Source: Lucifuga dentata
Lineage: Eukaryota > Chordata > Actinopteri > Ophidiiformes > Bythitidae
Assembly (NCBI GenBank): GCA_014773175.1
Contig: VXCM01001344.1
Coordinates: forward strand, 1-64,000
DNA: 64,000 nt
Direction of reading: 5' to 3'
Shown here: positions 10,340 to 22,516 of the stretch, one piece after another
Layout of the letters: each line of letters starts with the position of its first letter
Position numbering within the stretch: the first letter of the stretch is position 1
Notes under the pieces: generated by a model
What the model saw: only the letters and a program-made list of their open reading frames with translations
What the model was told of the DNA's origin: nothing
The model's database searches: none
Made by a program: the position numbers and the translations under genes

Positions 10340-10716
10340 TCAAGAGTCAGAAGTCTTGTCATTACTAGAGGGTCCTAAATGAATACCTGGATATGTGTTC
10401 CTGGCTGGTTCTGGTCCTCCACAGTCCTCTCCATCAGATTCTCTTTCAGTCTGTTCAGTGGAGCTGCTGCTTAGAGACTCTGATTCTCTTTTCTCTCTAG
10501 TTTGGTTCTGAAGCTGTGAGGACTGAACTTTCTCTTCATCTTCTTCACTCTTCACAGGGACAAGAGTGAATGGGAACTCCTCTAGATCATGAAGCTGCTC
10601 TCCCTCCTGACCGATTAGGGGTTCCTCCTGTTCTTCTTTGTTAATGTAGGAGGACTCAGGCTCCTCCTGGTCCAGACTGGTCCTCCTCTTTTGCTGCACC
10701 AACAGCTGCTGGATGT
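10340..10716 (-). CDS. Finger-less acidic ZNF exon (copy A)
   Basis: After the acceptor ctctgcag the exon starts in phase 1 at 10716 with [19 protein letters not shown], then NKEEQEEPLIGQEGEQL, EEFPFTLVPVKSEEDEEK and DGEDCGGPEPARNTYPGIH, and stops at 10340. The acidic segment matches the start of the finger exons but no zinc finger follows. A potential donor CCAG|GTATTC would end the exon at 10387; that version is 330 bases, a multiple of three, phase 1 at both ends. It lies between exon 1 (14122-14314) and the ZNF-1 finger exon (3612-4926) on the same strand. It could be a cassette exon, an alternative terminal exon giving a protein without fingers, or a relic; RNA evidence would decide. Confidence 0.6.
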
Positions 10717-12011
10717 CTGCAGAGAATACAGAAACATTTTATGGAAAATATGACCTTACTTGCACCCAAGCGTGTAAGGGTGTAACATGAGAAATTGTAT
10801 CACTATTGGTATCATGGTTATGATACCACCATAAACATGATCAATGATGTCATGGTTATGGTGTGACAGTTTTGGTTCCCGTACTACAATTTGTGCACTA
10901 AAGTGGGTGTCAAAAAACATGGTGATAGAAGCTATCATCCATATGGAAGAGAATGGAGTGCTGATGTATCTGACTGTGCGTTACAAGTCCTTTAACATGA
11001 AGTCTGAGTAACTGTCAGTGGAAAGCTGCAGTTTCTGTGTAAAGACAGAAAGTCTGTGGTCATGCAGAGCAGCTCTCACACAAATCCAGAAACTGTCAGA
11101 CGTCACCCCAGTTTGAGGCAGCTGTAAACCTGAATGTGGTGATGAGGTAACTTTGTGGAGGTGAAGTAACTAAAAAAGGATTTGCTGCACGGACAACTGA
11201 ATGAGATGAGCAAGCCATCCTCTGCAGAGGATTTTTACCCAATCAGTAAATAACACACCATGACTAATAATTAATTAGATCTTTTGACTGGTTTTTAGAT
11301 CATTACCTATGTCATGTATGTTCATAGGAAAGGTATAAAGTGAGGTTTTTTTGTAGGTTTGTTGCATATCTCCTTGGCCGGAGACCATCTGTTGGTGCTG
11401 TTGGCACGTTGAATGCCATGTATAGGTGAAACAGGGAAGACTTTAAGATGTAGACAGTCAGCAATGAGACAAATTACCTCCGTCCTGGGTTAATCCACAC
11501 AGAATTCTACACTAATTCTGTTGGTAGACTAATTAGGGACACATGAGAGTGAGGGCTAGCCTGGACCTTTGTACTGACATTGCAGGGTAACGGGGGGAAA
11601 AAAAATACTATAACCATATTTTACACACTTTTATTTTGCTATAGAATACTCAATTAGACTTGGTAATAATACCTTCCTTAAAAATTACATGGGAGGACAA
11701 AGAAATAAAAGTAAAAAATAAAAATAAAGCAAAAATCAAAACTGGATTTCAAAAAAACAAACAAACAAAAAAAAACAAAAAACAGCATCGTCATTGGAGC
11801 GACAAATGTGTTAAACCAGGTCAGAAACAGGGTCATCAAGGGGTCAGATATCATGTGTTGACATTCTGACAGATGGCAAACAAGGTCAATGAACTGAACA
11901 TTAAGTTTTTGTCCAACTTGATATTTTTGTACTTTTGCTGTCAGCACAGCATTACAGGATTGAGGACATGAGCACTCTGTTAGAAACATCCTTACACCAC
12001 ATAACAGGCCA

Positions 12012-12012
12012 G

Positions 12013-12059
<47 letters not shown>
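12012..12059. repeat. (AAT)n microsatellite
   Basis: About sixteen consecutive ataata units. It produces spurious poly-Ile and poly-Leu frames on the two strands. Confidence 0.95.
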
Positions 12060-12060
<1 letters not shown>

Positions 12061-12698
12061 TTCATGTATTCTGCAGAAACGCTGCCTTTACCAGGCTGCT
12101 ATACTGCAAACAATATGAGTCATGTTCCTGTATTTTCTGCAATAAATGAAAATCATAAACTATATACCACATATGAAGTTTATCATATTTACTTTTTTGT
12201 GATTGTATCTAAATGATACTGATCCAACTCTGTAGCATATTTTTGAGGTTGTAGTGCAGTGGAGGATACAGAAAATTCGACTGCATTATACTGTGTTCGC
12301 AATACGGTAGGAGAAAATCACATTATATACCTTTTGCAAAATAAAATAATCCAATCACCATTTTTCATCACCTTGCACACTTAGCCATAATGTATTACTT
12401 GCCTCTTTGCTGTTCAGAAGTCAAGTTCTCTGAAAGCCAGTTTATACTTCCAACCTGACGGAAGCCTGCAGACGCAGACTCCCCCACAGTAATGTTTGTA
12501 TTACGTTTTGGTGTGCGTTCCACATGCGGGACACAGCATATCCTGGTATTTCATGTAGTCAGAGAGCCGCTCAGGATGGAATTAATTGAGGGAACACACA
12601 CATTCCCTGCCTGCTGCGCCTTAATCAGGCTCATAGGTACTTCCAGTTATGCCTGCCTAACCAGTATTTACTGAACCTTAGCCTCGTTTATACTTCAC

Positions 12699-12771
12699 GC
12701 TGTATGTTCTACAGGAAAACAAAACATGCCCAAACATGTTTTTTTTTTTTATTCCTGTAGAATATACAGCA
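12699..12771. repeat. Foldback (hairpin) sequence
   Basis: Arms gctgtatgttctacaggaa and ttcctgtagaatatacagc pair at 18 of 19 positions. A second inverted pair (aaaacatg / catgtttt) lies within the loop. This may be a decayed MITE. Confidence 0.7.
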
Positions 12772-14121
12772 AGGAAAGGCAATAACTGTTTAAGGAGTTG
12801 TCGGTTTTTTTAATCTTTGTTTTCTTTTGGGAAATCTATTTTAAGTTATCTGCAATCCACTGGCCACAAGATATGAAATAAAGTGACTTGCCCCGTGTGC
12901 CTAGAATCATGGAGGGCAGCGTTACGCTACGGTGTTCCGGATTAACTGGTGATACCGGCGTAGTGAGCCAGATGTTTTGTGGGCGTGGCCTGCGAGGACC
13001 CATGTAGCTAACCAGGAAGTGAAATCTCCCGTTGGCTTCCTCAAATGCCTCATTATTACTTGTCGCATTCATCTAAAAATATACAAACTGAAACTCTGTG
13101 ACGCCTTGCAAGCATTTAGATATGTTGCTAAAATACATTAAAGCACCATCCGATTTTAAGCTACTTAAATAAAAATAAACGTCACCAAGACTCGAACCAT
13201 CCATCTGTAAAACAACTGCTTTTGTGTATCAAGTAGCAGCAGCTTATATGATGCGCCACCATAGCCGTGGATATGCTGCTGGTACGATGTTATTTAATTG
13301 TCTAAAAATAGCGCGATTGAGCATAGAATATTTCATGCTTGAACAATGAACTATATTTTTGCAAGTGTCTCTAAATTCGTGAATTTGAAAGTTCCTCAGA
13401 TTAAGTTGTGATACTCTGTTATCATCATGACTAAGGAATGTTTCTTCTGGCATTATCACATCCACTGAACTCACATAGTTAAGCCACACATCTACTTACA
13501 CTACATAAAACATCTTCTGGATGATCCAGAAGATGTGTGCCGATTCAGCAAATCAATGCCTTAATCTATGAAATATGATTCAAGAATTATGACTAATTTG
13601 GTAGAATAATTCTCCTTAATAGTTACCGATATGCTTCGTGGTAAAATCGTGTGTACTCTATCAAATATGATCGAAGTTGTATCACAAGTTAACCTGGGCG
13701 TCTCACGTTGACAGACTCCAACACGTAGCCTGGTTTATGCTGAGACTATGTGGTTCGCTAAAGTTATATAAAATAGATAGTTGTCACAAACAACTAATAT
13801 GATACTTGACAGTTACCTTTCACAGCAGCACATTTTATTAATAAACTGCGTTTTGACATTTGCAAAGGTTTTAACAGGCATGACCATAGACGCCTACTCT
13901 GTTATTACCGATGGGGTCCTCGCTGTTTTAGCGTCCTGATCTCCATAGCAACCGAGCGTCCCGCCTACAAATATCACCACTTGATTCAACAGCAGTTAAA
14001 CCGGAACAACGGCCTGACGGAAATTCATCATCAGAATAAGAAAACACCAACAGAATTACCATCTATTATGAGTTTCAAGGTTGTGATAATTAAAAAAAAA
14101 AAAAAAAGAAAGTGAACTAAC

Positions 14122-14314
14122 CTTCTCTGTGTAACCGAACTTCAGGGTTGAAATCGGCGTTCAGTACTTTGCTTTGTCGGACGTTCTCCTGTTGTGAACG
14201 AGTTAATTCCTCCTCGTACTCTGCTATCGTTTTTTCACACAGTCCAACTATTTCTTCAACAGCCGCAGTTAATCTCTGATTCACCAGCTCTTTCAGAATT
14301 TGAACTTTAGACAT
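14122..14314 (-). CDS. ZNF exon 1 (copy 2), probable first coding exon of the ZNF-1 gene
   Basis: The ATG at 14314 opens MSKVQILKELVNQRLTAAV, followed by VGLCEKTIAEYEEEL, QQENVRQSKVL and FNPEVRLHRE, ending at the donor AGAGAAG|GTTAGT. The exon is 193 bases (64 codons plus one base, phase 1), the same length as the exon at 52399-52591. The heptad-like Leu/Ile/Glu pattern suggests a short helical or coiled-coil segment, possibly for dimerisation; this is an inference. An in-frame GTG lies two codons upstream but the ATG is the natural start. Downstream on the minus strand are an acidic exon at 10.7 kb and finger exon ZNF-1 at 4.9 kb. Confidence 0.8.
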
Positions 14315-14604
14315 TTTCACTTTTTCTCAGGGAAACTCCGTCAAAAACACGGTTTATGTGTTGTGTTTCCGTCTCTGTCGTATTTTTCTAGCTAGCAAGC
14401 TAAGCTAATTTCAGGTAGCTTATTGATTAGCAAGAAACGAGTCACTGATTAAAAAAAGACAAGCAGCGCTGTCCACTCGGATAGATTTATCCTTACATAC
14501 AGAGGATCAAGTGTTTCTATCCTTACAAATCTTATAAACGATAAGTAATTCGTGAACTTCTGAATAAAGCAAAGTTAGCCAACAACGGGAAAGTCAGTTC
14601 CGGG
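14315..14604 (-). promoter_or_regulatory. ZNF-family 5' region (copy 2)
   Basis: It contains ctccgtcaaaaacacgg, the motif ctagctagcaagctaagctaa (about 14390-14410) and gattagcaagaaacgagtcac, all shared with copy 1 at 1208-1480. It probably holds 5'UTR and core promoter; the start site is not determined. Confidence 0.5.
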
Positions 14605-14945
14605 ATAGGTTCTTCTGCTTCTTCTGCTTCTATTTTCATAACGGTTGGCAAATAATGAAATGGTGCATTACCGCCACCAATTGGTAGGGAGTGTGAATCG
14701 GGATCTCATATTGTATTACTTCAATAAATAAATAATAAATTTACTTTTTTGCTTAATTCAGTTCTTCTGAAATATTGGAATAACAATGAAAAACATATAT
14801 CATCTAGATTTCTCTGCAACATAGCTTTCCAATCGTATTTGTTCTTAATTTCTTTTAAATTAGTAACTTTCTTTTGTTGTGACACTGAGGACTGTTGTTC
14901 TGCTTCTCTCTGGTATTTTAAGGCATTGGCATTCTTGGACAGTTT
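14605..14945 (-). mobile_element. LINE-I-type retrotransposon, 3' fragment (copy 2)
   Basis: The minus strand encodes the C-terminus NLKEIKNKYDWKAMLQRN and DDICFSLLFQYFRRTELSKK, then the 3'UTR signature (accgccaccaattggt, cggttggcaaa) and a short GAA/GCA tail. The C-terminus aligns with the LINE at 23767-24498. It is 5'-truncated and sits, like copies 1 and 3, just outside a ZNF 5' region. Confidence 0.7.
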
Positions 14946-15274
14946 TTTTTTCAAACTTTATTCACAAACAAAAGGTATAACAAAGACATGAAATAGGAAC
15001 AAAGAGCAATCAACATATTAACTTATAAAGGAAACATTGTAGATGTTACTGGTTTCAGACCTAAGGGGTATCTGGGCCAATAGCAAGAGATGCACAGGCT
15101 GAATAGCACTGTGGATCAATAAATAAATAAATCAAATAATAAATACATTAGCTTAATTCAGTTCTTCTTAAAGATTGACATAAAAATGAAAAACATTTAT
15201 CTCTGCAAAATGTCCCTAAAGTCATATTTGACCATAATTTTTAAAGGCTGGAAATCAGTTTGTCTTCCTGTGGT
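14946..15274. repeat. Repeat shared with 1851-1956 and AT-rich sequence
   Basis: The segment to about 15045 repeats the block beside LINE copy 1 (acaaagacatgaaatagg, gagcaatcaacat). The rest to 15274 shows no gene. Confidence 0.5.
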
Positions 15275-16935
15275 GCGTCCCAAAGCTCTTATTCATTTCC
15301 ACATTTCACTCACTTGTGTCTTTTCCTTGCGTTTTAGTCCCACCCACTGAAGACAGAGAGAAAGATGTGAAGATGAGGACAGAGGAGCTGAGGAGCGACA
15401 AGTTAAACATTCTCACTCCTCAAGCATCATGTCAAGCTTTGTAACTTACTGATTATGTCACAGCTGATCAGCTATGATCAGCGCCTGGAGCTGCTCTGTT
15501 TTATTTTTTTTTAGACAATTTGTCTAAAGTTTTTAGACAAAAATAATGAAATATTATTGTTACTGTTACACTTAACATGAACAGTTTAGCAAACATCCAC
15601 ACACAGAACAATCCAACTTTATAATCTACAGAGCTCTATAGAACAATCTGACTTTATAATCTATCATTGATGATCGTTTAATTTCTAAGTGTATTTCACT
15701 GTTCAGAGAGCAAAAATAGTGACCCAGATTCATGGAAAAAAAAACAAAAAAACAGTGATAAGGAATGTAGCGTTGCCTTAATGTGCACTTAATGTGCACA
15801 ATTGAAGCTCATTCATAAAACTTCTCCTACGATAATTAGCGCACCGTTGTCACATGAAGGTAGAGTTGCTGTGAGGTGTGAGAGGTAAAAGCCAATGAAG
15901 ATCAGCGTGTTAATGAGCTGCTGCATATTTATCAGCCACCATTTATCCTGATTCATCTGGTTTTAAAGCCACAAATTGGGCAAAGGAAATGCATTGTTTT
16001 AGAGATCCTTGTTTTAAAAGATGATGCTAAAATAAGTTAAATATGCATTTTAACCTCAGTAGTGTGTAATCGGGCTGTGCAGGGAGTGGGTGTGTGTGTG
16101 GGGGGGGTGTATATGTGTAACTCAGAGCGCACAAGAATGCTTGTCAGATCACATCAAAACCAATCATTTAAAAACTGCCTGATCAGCTGAGTGAGGCGAG
16201 GATGGAGGAGGCTTCATCTGGGAGACATGAGCGAGGAAACGCAAGAGGCTCCTACAGGAAGTCTGTTACCTNGAGGAGGCTTCATCTGGGAGACATGAGC
16301 GAGGAAACGCAAGAGGCTCCTACAGGAAGTCTGTTACCTGACAGACACTTTATTGGAAGTCTGTTTCTGATTGGACAAATCAATTACAGCTGATCCGATA
16401 CAGCGACACACATCTTAATATAACCGCACAGTTTCATCAAACAAGTAAACAGAAAAATAACAGCAACGTCTCAGATGTAAGACGATTCTGATTATTGATA
16501 TTTAATTTTGTCTGATTGATCATCTGGTTAAAACAACTGGATGTGTGTTCAGTGTAGCTCTGAATGATAAAGAATCATAAAACAATAAAACGCTTTTATA
16601 TTGCCAGATTATACCTTCAGATTGTTCTGGATGTTGGACAAACTGTTCATATTAATTGTTAGAGTAATAATCAGAGGAGAACATTTCATTATTTTATCAT
16701 CTTGTAGAAACTAAAACACAGCAGCTCCAAGCTGATCAGCTGTGTGACAAGTCACATCGCTTTAGATGACACTTGAGGAGCGACAGCATTTCTCTTAAAT
16801 CGTCATTCCTCGGCTCCTCTGTCCTCACTTCTTTTCCTCACGTCTTCAGTGGGCGGGGCTAAGACACGAGGAAAAGATGCAAGTGAGGGAAACATGGAAA
16901 CGAAATAAGAACTTGGAACACAGCAATAGTTGTGG
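15275..16935. mobile_element. DNA element with long (about 200-250 bp) terminal inverted repeats
   Basis: The left arm (about 15275-15500) contains cccacccactgaagac, agaggagctgaggag and cagctgatcagct. The reverse complement of 16685-16935 contains ccgcccactgaagac, agaggagccgaggaa and cagctgatcagct in the same order. The centre includes the MITE-like block 15723-16040 and a segment 16195-16475 related to 32880-33100. No transposase is seen. The N at 16272 is flanked by an exact 67-base duplication. Confidence 0.6.
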
Positions 16936-16980
16936 TTGTAGAATTCACAGAAGCATAATGTCCCTTTAAGGCAGACGCTG

Positions 16981-17563
16981 TGCTGCCTTCGACAGACCTC
17001 GGAACTCAGATTTTTTGACTTCTTACTTGGAAAAATGCGTTGAAATGGCACTTGAAGTCAGAGCTTCAGCTGGGAAACTACAGGACAAAATTATCTACCA
17101 TGACTTACAGGGTATGACGTTACTCAACATGGAAGGTCCTGTGGAAGTGAACTTTGTGAATAGAAATGATCAACTAACAGGCGAATAAAGTTTTTTTTTT
17201 TTTTTTNTTTTTTTTTTTTTTTGCGTGAAACTGAAAAAAAAGGTCTGAATATATCACCAAATTAGCTGTCTATTTGGTATGATAACTGTTTACCATTGAT
17301 ACACAATTGTAAATAATTTTATAATGTTACTTCTCTGCATAAAGTTTAATACCAAAACAGTGATTAATATCATTGTAAAACAACAAGACAGTCCTGTAGT
17401 CTAACTTTACTTTAGTCAGCATTTATTACTAAGTTTAATTAATTTTTTACAGTATTTATTGGTGTTCAGCTATGCTTTTTTTAATTACATTTGATTGGAA
17501 CGGTTTGAGGTTGGAGCTTCCAACTGGGAAAAATTCCACTTCTGAGGTCTGTCGAACGCAGCA
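16981..17563. mobile_element. MITE with tgctgcgttcgacagacctc-type ends (copy 1)
   Basis: The left end is tgctgccttcgacagacctc and the right end is the inverse, gaggtctgtcgaacgcagca. It matches 32225-32860 along its length (cttggaaaaatg, cacttgaagtc, tttgtgaat, agtcctgta) and a solo end at 23589. A poly-T run with an N lies at 17191-17222. It encodes no protein. Confidence 0.75.
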
Positions 17564-17739
17564 TTAGTTGTGCTGCATTATATGTGTGGTCACGGGACCT
17601 ACTCGGGATTTTTGTTCTATATAATGAATGATTGCACAGAGAAAATAAAGCTCCCAGTGGGAAGTTTTCCTACTCCAGTCGCCACAGTGTATTACTTTGC
17701 AAGACACTTCCTTGATCTTATTACTAATTCAGTATTTAC

Positions 17740-18125
17740 ATTGACTACAAAAACCTTTCTTCCATTTATCACTAAATACAAGGATCAAAACAAGTTTTCT
17801 GTAGGAAATGTGACAAAAATTAATACATTTATGATGTCTGTCATTACAACACTCATTTCTGAAATCAATATCTCCAAAAATTAGCTTGTGAAATTAAGAG
17901 TATTGGTCTCAATTAAATTATAATTCCTAATAAAAAACAATGAAGATAATCTTTATGAATTGCATCAAATATAATCTTATTTTGTTTCAGTTTTATTGGT
18001 ATTAGGTGTTACTGCAAAAGATTGAGTCATCCCTGCCTGATGTAATTCTTAAGGTTTAGGACCCTTTCCATGAAGAGGAGAATTTCCCCAACAGGTGCAT
18101 GTCTTAAAGGGGCTGAATTAAGGTG
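17740..18125. repeat. Duplicated 3' flank of ZNF-2 (paralogous to 2480-2910)
   Basis: It shares ordered blocks with 2480-2910, as described there. A (GAT)n run follows at 18123-18143. Confidence 0.7.
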
Positions 18126-18181
18126 ATGATGATGATGATGATGACATCACAGATGGCGATTAAAAACCATAACTTCAATAA

Positions 18182-19649
18182 CTAAATGGCTTCTTTCCTG
18201 CGTGGGTTCTCGTGTGTTGACAGACCTGCCCTTTGATTAAAATTTTTACCACAACTTGAACAACTAAACGGCTTCTTTCCTGTGTGGATTCTCATATGAT
18301 TCTTCAGCTGTCCATGTTCTTTAAAGCTGTTACCACATAATAAACAACGATACAGCTTCTCTCCTGTGTGGGTTCTCGTGTGACTTCAGATGTCCTTTTT
18401 GAGTAAATTTTTTACCACAGCTTGAACAACTAAACAGCTTCTGTCCTGTGTGGATTCTCATGTGTGTTTTCAGATTTCCATGGTCTGTAAAATTTTTGCC
18501 ACATAATGAACAACTAAATAATTTCTCTCCTGTGTGTACTTTCACGTGTTTCTTCAGAAGTCCATTTTGAGTAAAGCTTCTACCACAACTTGAACAACGA
18601 AACGGCTTCTCCCCTTTGTGGATTCTCATGTGTTTCTTCAGATTTCCAGGTTCTGTAAAATTTTTACCGCATAATGCACAACTAAATAGCTTCTGTGCTG
18701 TGTGGATTTTCATGTGTCTTCAGATCTCCACTTCGAGTAAACTTTCTTCTACAACTTGAACAACTAAATGACTTCTCTCTTGTGTGGAATTTCATATGTT
18801 TCTTCAGATCTCGAATTTGAGTAAACTTTTTACTACAACATGAACAACTAAACGACTTCTCTCTTGTATGGATTCTCATGTGTCTCTTCATATTTCCTTG
18901 TTCTGTAAAATTTTTACCACAACTTGAACAACTAAACGGCTTTTCTCCTGTGTGGATTCTCATGTGTTTCTTCAGATACTCACTTCGAGTAAAATTTTTA
19001 CCACAACTTGAACAACTAAACGGCTTCTCACCTGTGTGGATTCTCACGTGTCTCTTCAGATCTCCATGTTCTATAAAATTTTTACCACATACTGCACAAC
19101 TGAATGGCCTTTCTCCTTTGTGGAATTTCATGTGTTTCTGCAGATCTCCACTGCGAGTAAAATTTTTACCACAACTTGAACAACCATACGGCTTCTCTCC
19201 TGTGTGGATTTTCATGTGTTTCTGCAGATACCCACTTTGAGTAAAATTTTTACCACAACTTGAGCAACTGAATTGATTCTCTCCTGTGTGAGACCCATCA
19301 CTACCTGGTTGTATAGAACTACCTGGATCTAAGTTCCTGGATGGTCCTGGTCCTCCACAGTCCTCTACATGAGCTCCTGTTTCAGTCTGTTCAGCTGAGC
19401 TGCTTGCTAGAGGCTCTGACTCTCTGTTCTCCTCAGTTTGGTTCTGAAGCTGTGAGATCTGAACTTTCTCTTCATCGTCTTCTCTCTTCACAGGGACAAG
19501 AGTGAATGTGAACTTGGTGACATCAGCCTCCTCCAGTTGAAGCTTCTCTCCTTCCTGTCTGGTACCAAGTTCCTCCTGTTCCTCTTTAACATGCAGAAGC
19601 TCTGATTCCTCCTGCTTCACAACACTGAGGCTCCACACCTGCTGGATTT
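18182..19649 (-). pseudogene. ZNF-2: 13-finger C2H2 exon with three frameshifts
   Basis: The exon follows the acceptor tctgcag at 19649 (phase 1, [17 protein letters not shown]), then the acidic region ([43 protein letters not shown]) and seven fingers. After helix TRSGDLKTH the frame slips by loss of two bases of CACATG, giving THENPHSTEAI and a stop. Four more fingers continue in the next frame until KGHLKSHENPH, an identical type of slip, and two more fingers end at AGLSTHENPRRKEAI. All three breaks fall at the same place in the finger repeat. Correcting them would give thirteen fingers. It could be a pseudogene or a sequencing/assembly error; the repeated position favours a real, perhaps converted, defect. 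Its likely exon 1 is 23083-23269. Confidence 0.8.
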
Positions 19650-19847
19650 CTGCAGAGAAAACACAAACACATGACAGAGTTAAACTGAAACTGTTCATCC
19701 TGACAAAAGTTTATCGGTAGATTAAAGGTTTGATGGTTCCCAGAGTATCACCATTAGAACAAATCCAACACTAAATGCAAAGCCCTCTCATTTCTTCATC
19801 TGAAGATGCTGCTTTATTAGTGCCAGAATGAAAAAGAAAACATAGTC

Positions 19848-20337
19848 CAATCACAATGTGGGGACAGAGCTTAAGGCATGGTTTGTTCTGAACGAGCATT
19901 TGCAGGTGATAATTAGCGATTATGTAGGGTCAGGAGAGAACGAAGTTTGTGATTGCGGCTCTGTTGCAACAAGTGGAAGATCATACAGTTATGATGATTT
20001 GACACCACAGAGGTTCACAATTTCTAGTTCTGTAATCCACATTTCCAAGTACCTGATTATGGAGGTAATAGGAATGTGTATGGGAGACTGGTCCGGTCGT
20101 TCTGACGGGTAATGTCCTTTCGTGTCTCAGCTGCATCTTCACCAGAAACTGTTAGCATGAGGCTAACTTGCTCCTACTGTTTGCAAATGTTGATTTATTT
20201 GTTGAGGAAATTTGTGATAAGTTCTATGTCCCCTATTCTCTCTATAACCACTCCACTCAGAATAATATAAAATCATTGCTAATGCTTGTTCAGACCAAAC
20301 TCTGCCTTAAGCTCCACCCCATTCTGTGATTGGTCTG
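19848..20337. mobile_element. MITE with about 58-bp imperfect inverted ends
   Basis: The left end reads ccaatcaca, then gagcttaaggcatggtttg and ttctgaacgagcatt. The reverse complement of the right end reads ccaatcacag, then gagcttaaggcagagtttgg and tctgaacaagcatt. No coding capacity is evident. Confidence 0.7.
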
Positions 20338-21665
20338 TGTTTTCTTTTTCTTTGTGGCACTGATAACACATGAAAAATTCATGTCACAATGAAAAACAAT
20401 TAATTCAATCATTCAAACAAAAAAATAAATAAATAAAGAGTTTGCACTACACCATATGTTTTTCACATAATTATGTCACAGTGAATGCGTATATGGAAAT
20501 GAAATACAATGAAAACATGTAATGTTTTTCACAAATGTGTATTGTCACTCTGTTTTTTTTTTTTATTTTAATTGTGTCCCTTATAATCTTCCATACTCCA
20601 CCTACATCACCATGTGAAAAATAATTGCTGCCTCAGTTACTGAATTAACCAAGTAACCAATTAGGCAAAAACCACTGCTAACCAAAAGGAACATAAAGGC
20701 TCGTTTTACATTTGCCGGAAAACACTTTGATGACGAGTTTTACTTGTAATTTTTTTCCTTTTGTTTTTGTTAAATTTCAAATCCATAGTGGTCACACACT
20801 GCTGCTGTGCTTCAAACTGTTGATGACAAAAATGTGATTAACTGTGACACCCATAACATCTATGTTATTGGTTTTCTAAACAGGTTTATTTATTTGCTTA
20901 TTTGACAGGGACAATGCACATTAATAAACATTGCTGTAAATGAGCCAGAATTAGCCAAAAAGCTATTTTTCGTCTGTAGTCTCTAGACCAGCTTAAAATA
21001 GCAACTTCCTGTTAGGCTCCACTCATGTCTGGTTTAAGCACCACCCATTTCGAGTACAGATAATTTAGTTCACCTAAATGTACTCTGATGCCTAAAAGCC
21101 TTTATATTTATTTATTTACAATGTAAACTAGGATTGAGCTGAATACTTGGATGAAACAAGTATCCGGTACAGATGATGTACTTTTTATGAGCATTAGTAC
21201 CAACCGAGTAAAGTGTGTCAATATCTGTACTAGTCATGAAGGAACCCGTTACAGTTTCTGAATCTGGGATAATGCGTTACTTTTTGTAGAAATAAAAAAA
21301 ATACAACTTCCCCTTCAAAAAAAAGAAAAAAATTTTAGGGAGTGAAAAAGCCCTGTGATCACACACATAAACAACACAATGCTTAAGTTTCATTTTTAAA
21401 AAGTAAAAAAAATAAAAAAAATAAAAAAAGTTACGTTGAGTATGAATACTCTAGTTCATGTATTTTACTTCATACTTGTTAATACAGCATGTGTTGTGTT
21501 AATTGAGTCAGTAAAGTTTATTCATTCAAGTTTCGGTAAATAGCTACAGTGTTCTGTAAATAGAACACTAAATTCAATATGTGACGAATCTTCACGATAA
21601 GACTAATCACAGTTGTAACAGTTGAAAACGTAGACAAAAGACTAATAAAGCCTGGTAAATAGCTC

Positions 21666-21701
<36 letters not shown>

Positions 21702-22172
21702 AAGGCTGTAAATAGCCTTTAATTTGTTCTATAAATAGCTCTCTTGCTCTTGTGATCAAAAACATCAACAGGGCAGAAATGGTTCCACATGATGATAAAT
21801 ATTCAAATAAATTAAAAAATGAGAGACCTGAGAGTTGATACTGTGTGTGGTGGCCAGACTTTTGTCTATGGTGGCCATGGCCACCACAGGCCACCCCCTG
21901 GCTCTGCCACTGTTATTATGTTATAAATGTTGTTTTATAATATCTTATGTTGGATCATCTTCAATTGTGTATTGTGTCTACCTCTTCTGATTTTTTGTTT
22001 CTCTTATTTACTTAAAATGTAAAACACGGTCTGTGAAAGCTGCTATGTAAATAAAGTTATTATATATGACGAAATGTTGTTTAAACTGAGGTTCCCTGAT
22101 CTCCTTCCAATTATCCTCACTCTCCTCTGTCTCAGGTTCTCAAAAGTCAGAAGTCTTGTCATTACTGGAGGG
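20338..22172. other. AT-rich intergenic or intronic DNA with repeat pieces
   Basis: A LINE 3'-end-like segment at 20884-21040 (tttgacagggacaatgcacattaataaac, gccagaattagcc) recurs at 48466-48600. A long A-run lies at 21669-21700. A segment ending ccaccccctggctctgccactg at about 21911 resembles a hAT-type tip seen singly. From about 22080 to 22172 is the 3' flank of the acidic exon. No gene is seen. Confidence 0.45.
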
Positions 22173-22516
22173 TCATAAATGAATACCTGGATATGTGTTC
22201 CTGGCTAGTTTTGGTCCTCCACAGTCCTCTTCATCAGATTCTCTTTTCATCTGTTCAGTGGAGCTGCTGCTTAGAAACGCTGACTCTCTTTTCACTTCAG
22301 TTTGGCTTTGAAGCTGAATTTTCTCTTCATCTTCTTCACTCTTCACAGGGACAAGGGTGAACTTGGTGATATCAGCCTCCTCCAGACCGTGAAGCTGCTC
22401 TCCCTTCTGACTGATCAGGAGTTCCTCCTCTTCCTCCTTTTTAATGTGTGAGGGTTCAGGCTCCTCCTGGTCCAGACTGGACCTCCTCTCTTGCTGCACC
22501 AACAGCTGCTGGATGT
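22173..22516 (-). CDS. Finger-less acidic ZNF exon (copy B)
   Basis: After the acceptor tctctacag the exon starts in phase 1 at 22516 with [19 protein letters not shown], then HIKKEEEEELLISQKGEQL, EEADITKFTLVPVKSEEDEE and DEEDCGGPKLARNTYPGIH, ending with a stop at 22173. As in copy A the acidic part is intact but no fingers follow. A potential donor CCAG|GTATTC at 22187 would give a 330-base symmetric phase-1 exon. It lies between exon 1 (23083-23269) and the ZNF-2 finger exon. It may be a cassette exon, a truncated terminal exon or a relic. Confidence 0.6.

Larger units (their letters stand above)
10717..14121. other. Putative intron of the ZNF-1 locus with simple repeats and hairpins
   Basis: I recognise no further exon. 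Features inside are an (AAT)n microsatellite at 12012-12059, a foldback at about 12699-12771, and a near-perfect palindrome at 13510-13536. Short open frames here are low-complexity (poly-Leu/poly-Ile across the AAT run) or unremarkable. Confidence 0.4.

Noticed and set aside
11678..12216. Poly-Leu and poly-Ile open frames on both strands
   Set aside because: They are translations of the (AAT)n microsatellite.
13244..13489. Minus-strand 81-codon frame
   Set aside because: No recognisable motif; it lies in a presumed intron with foldback sequences.
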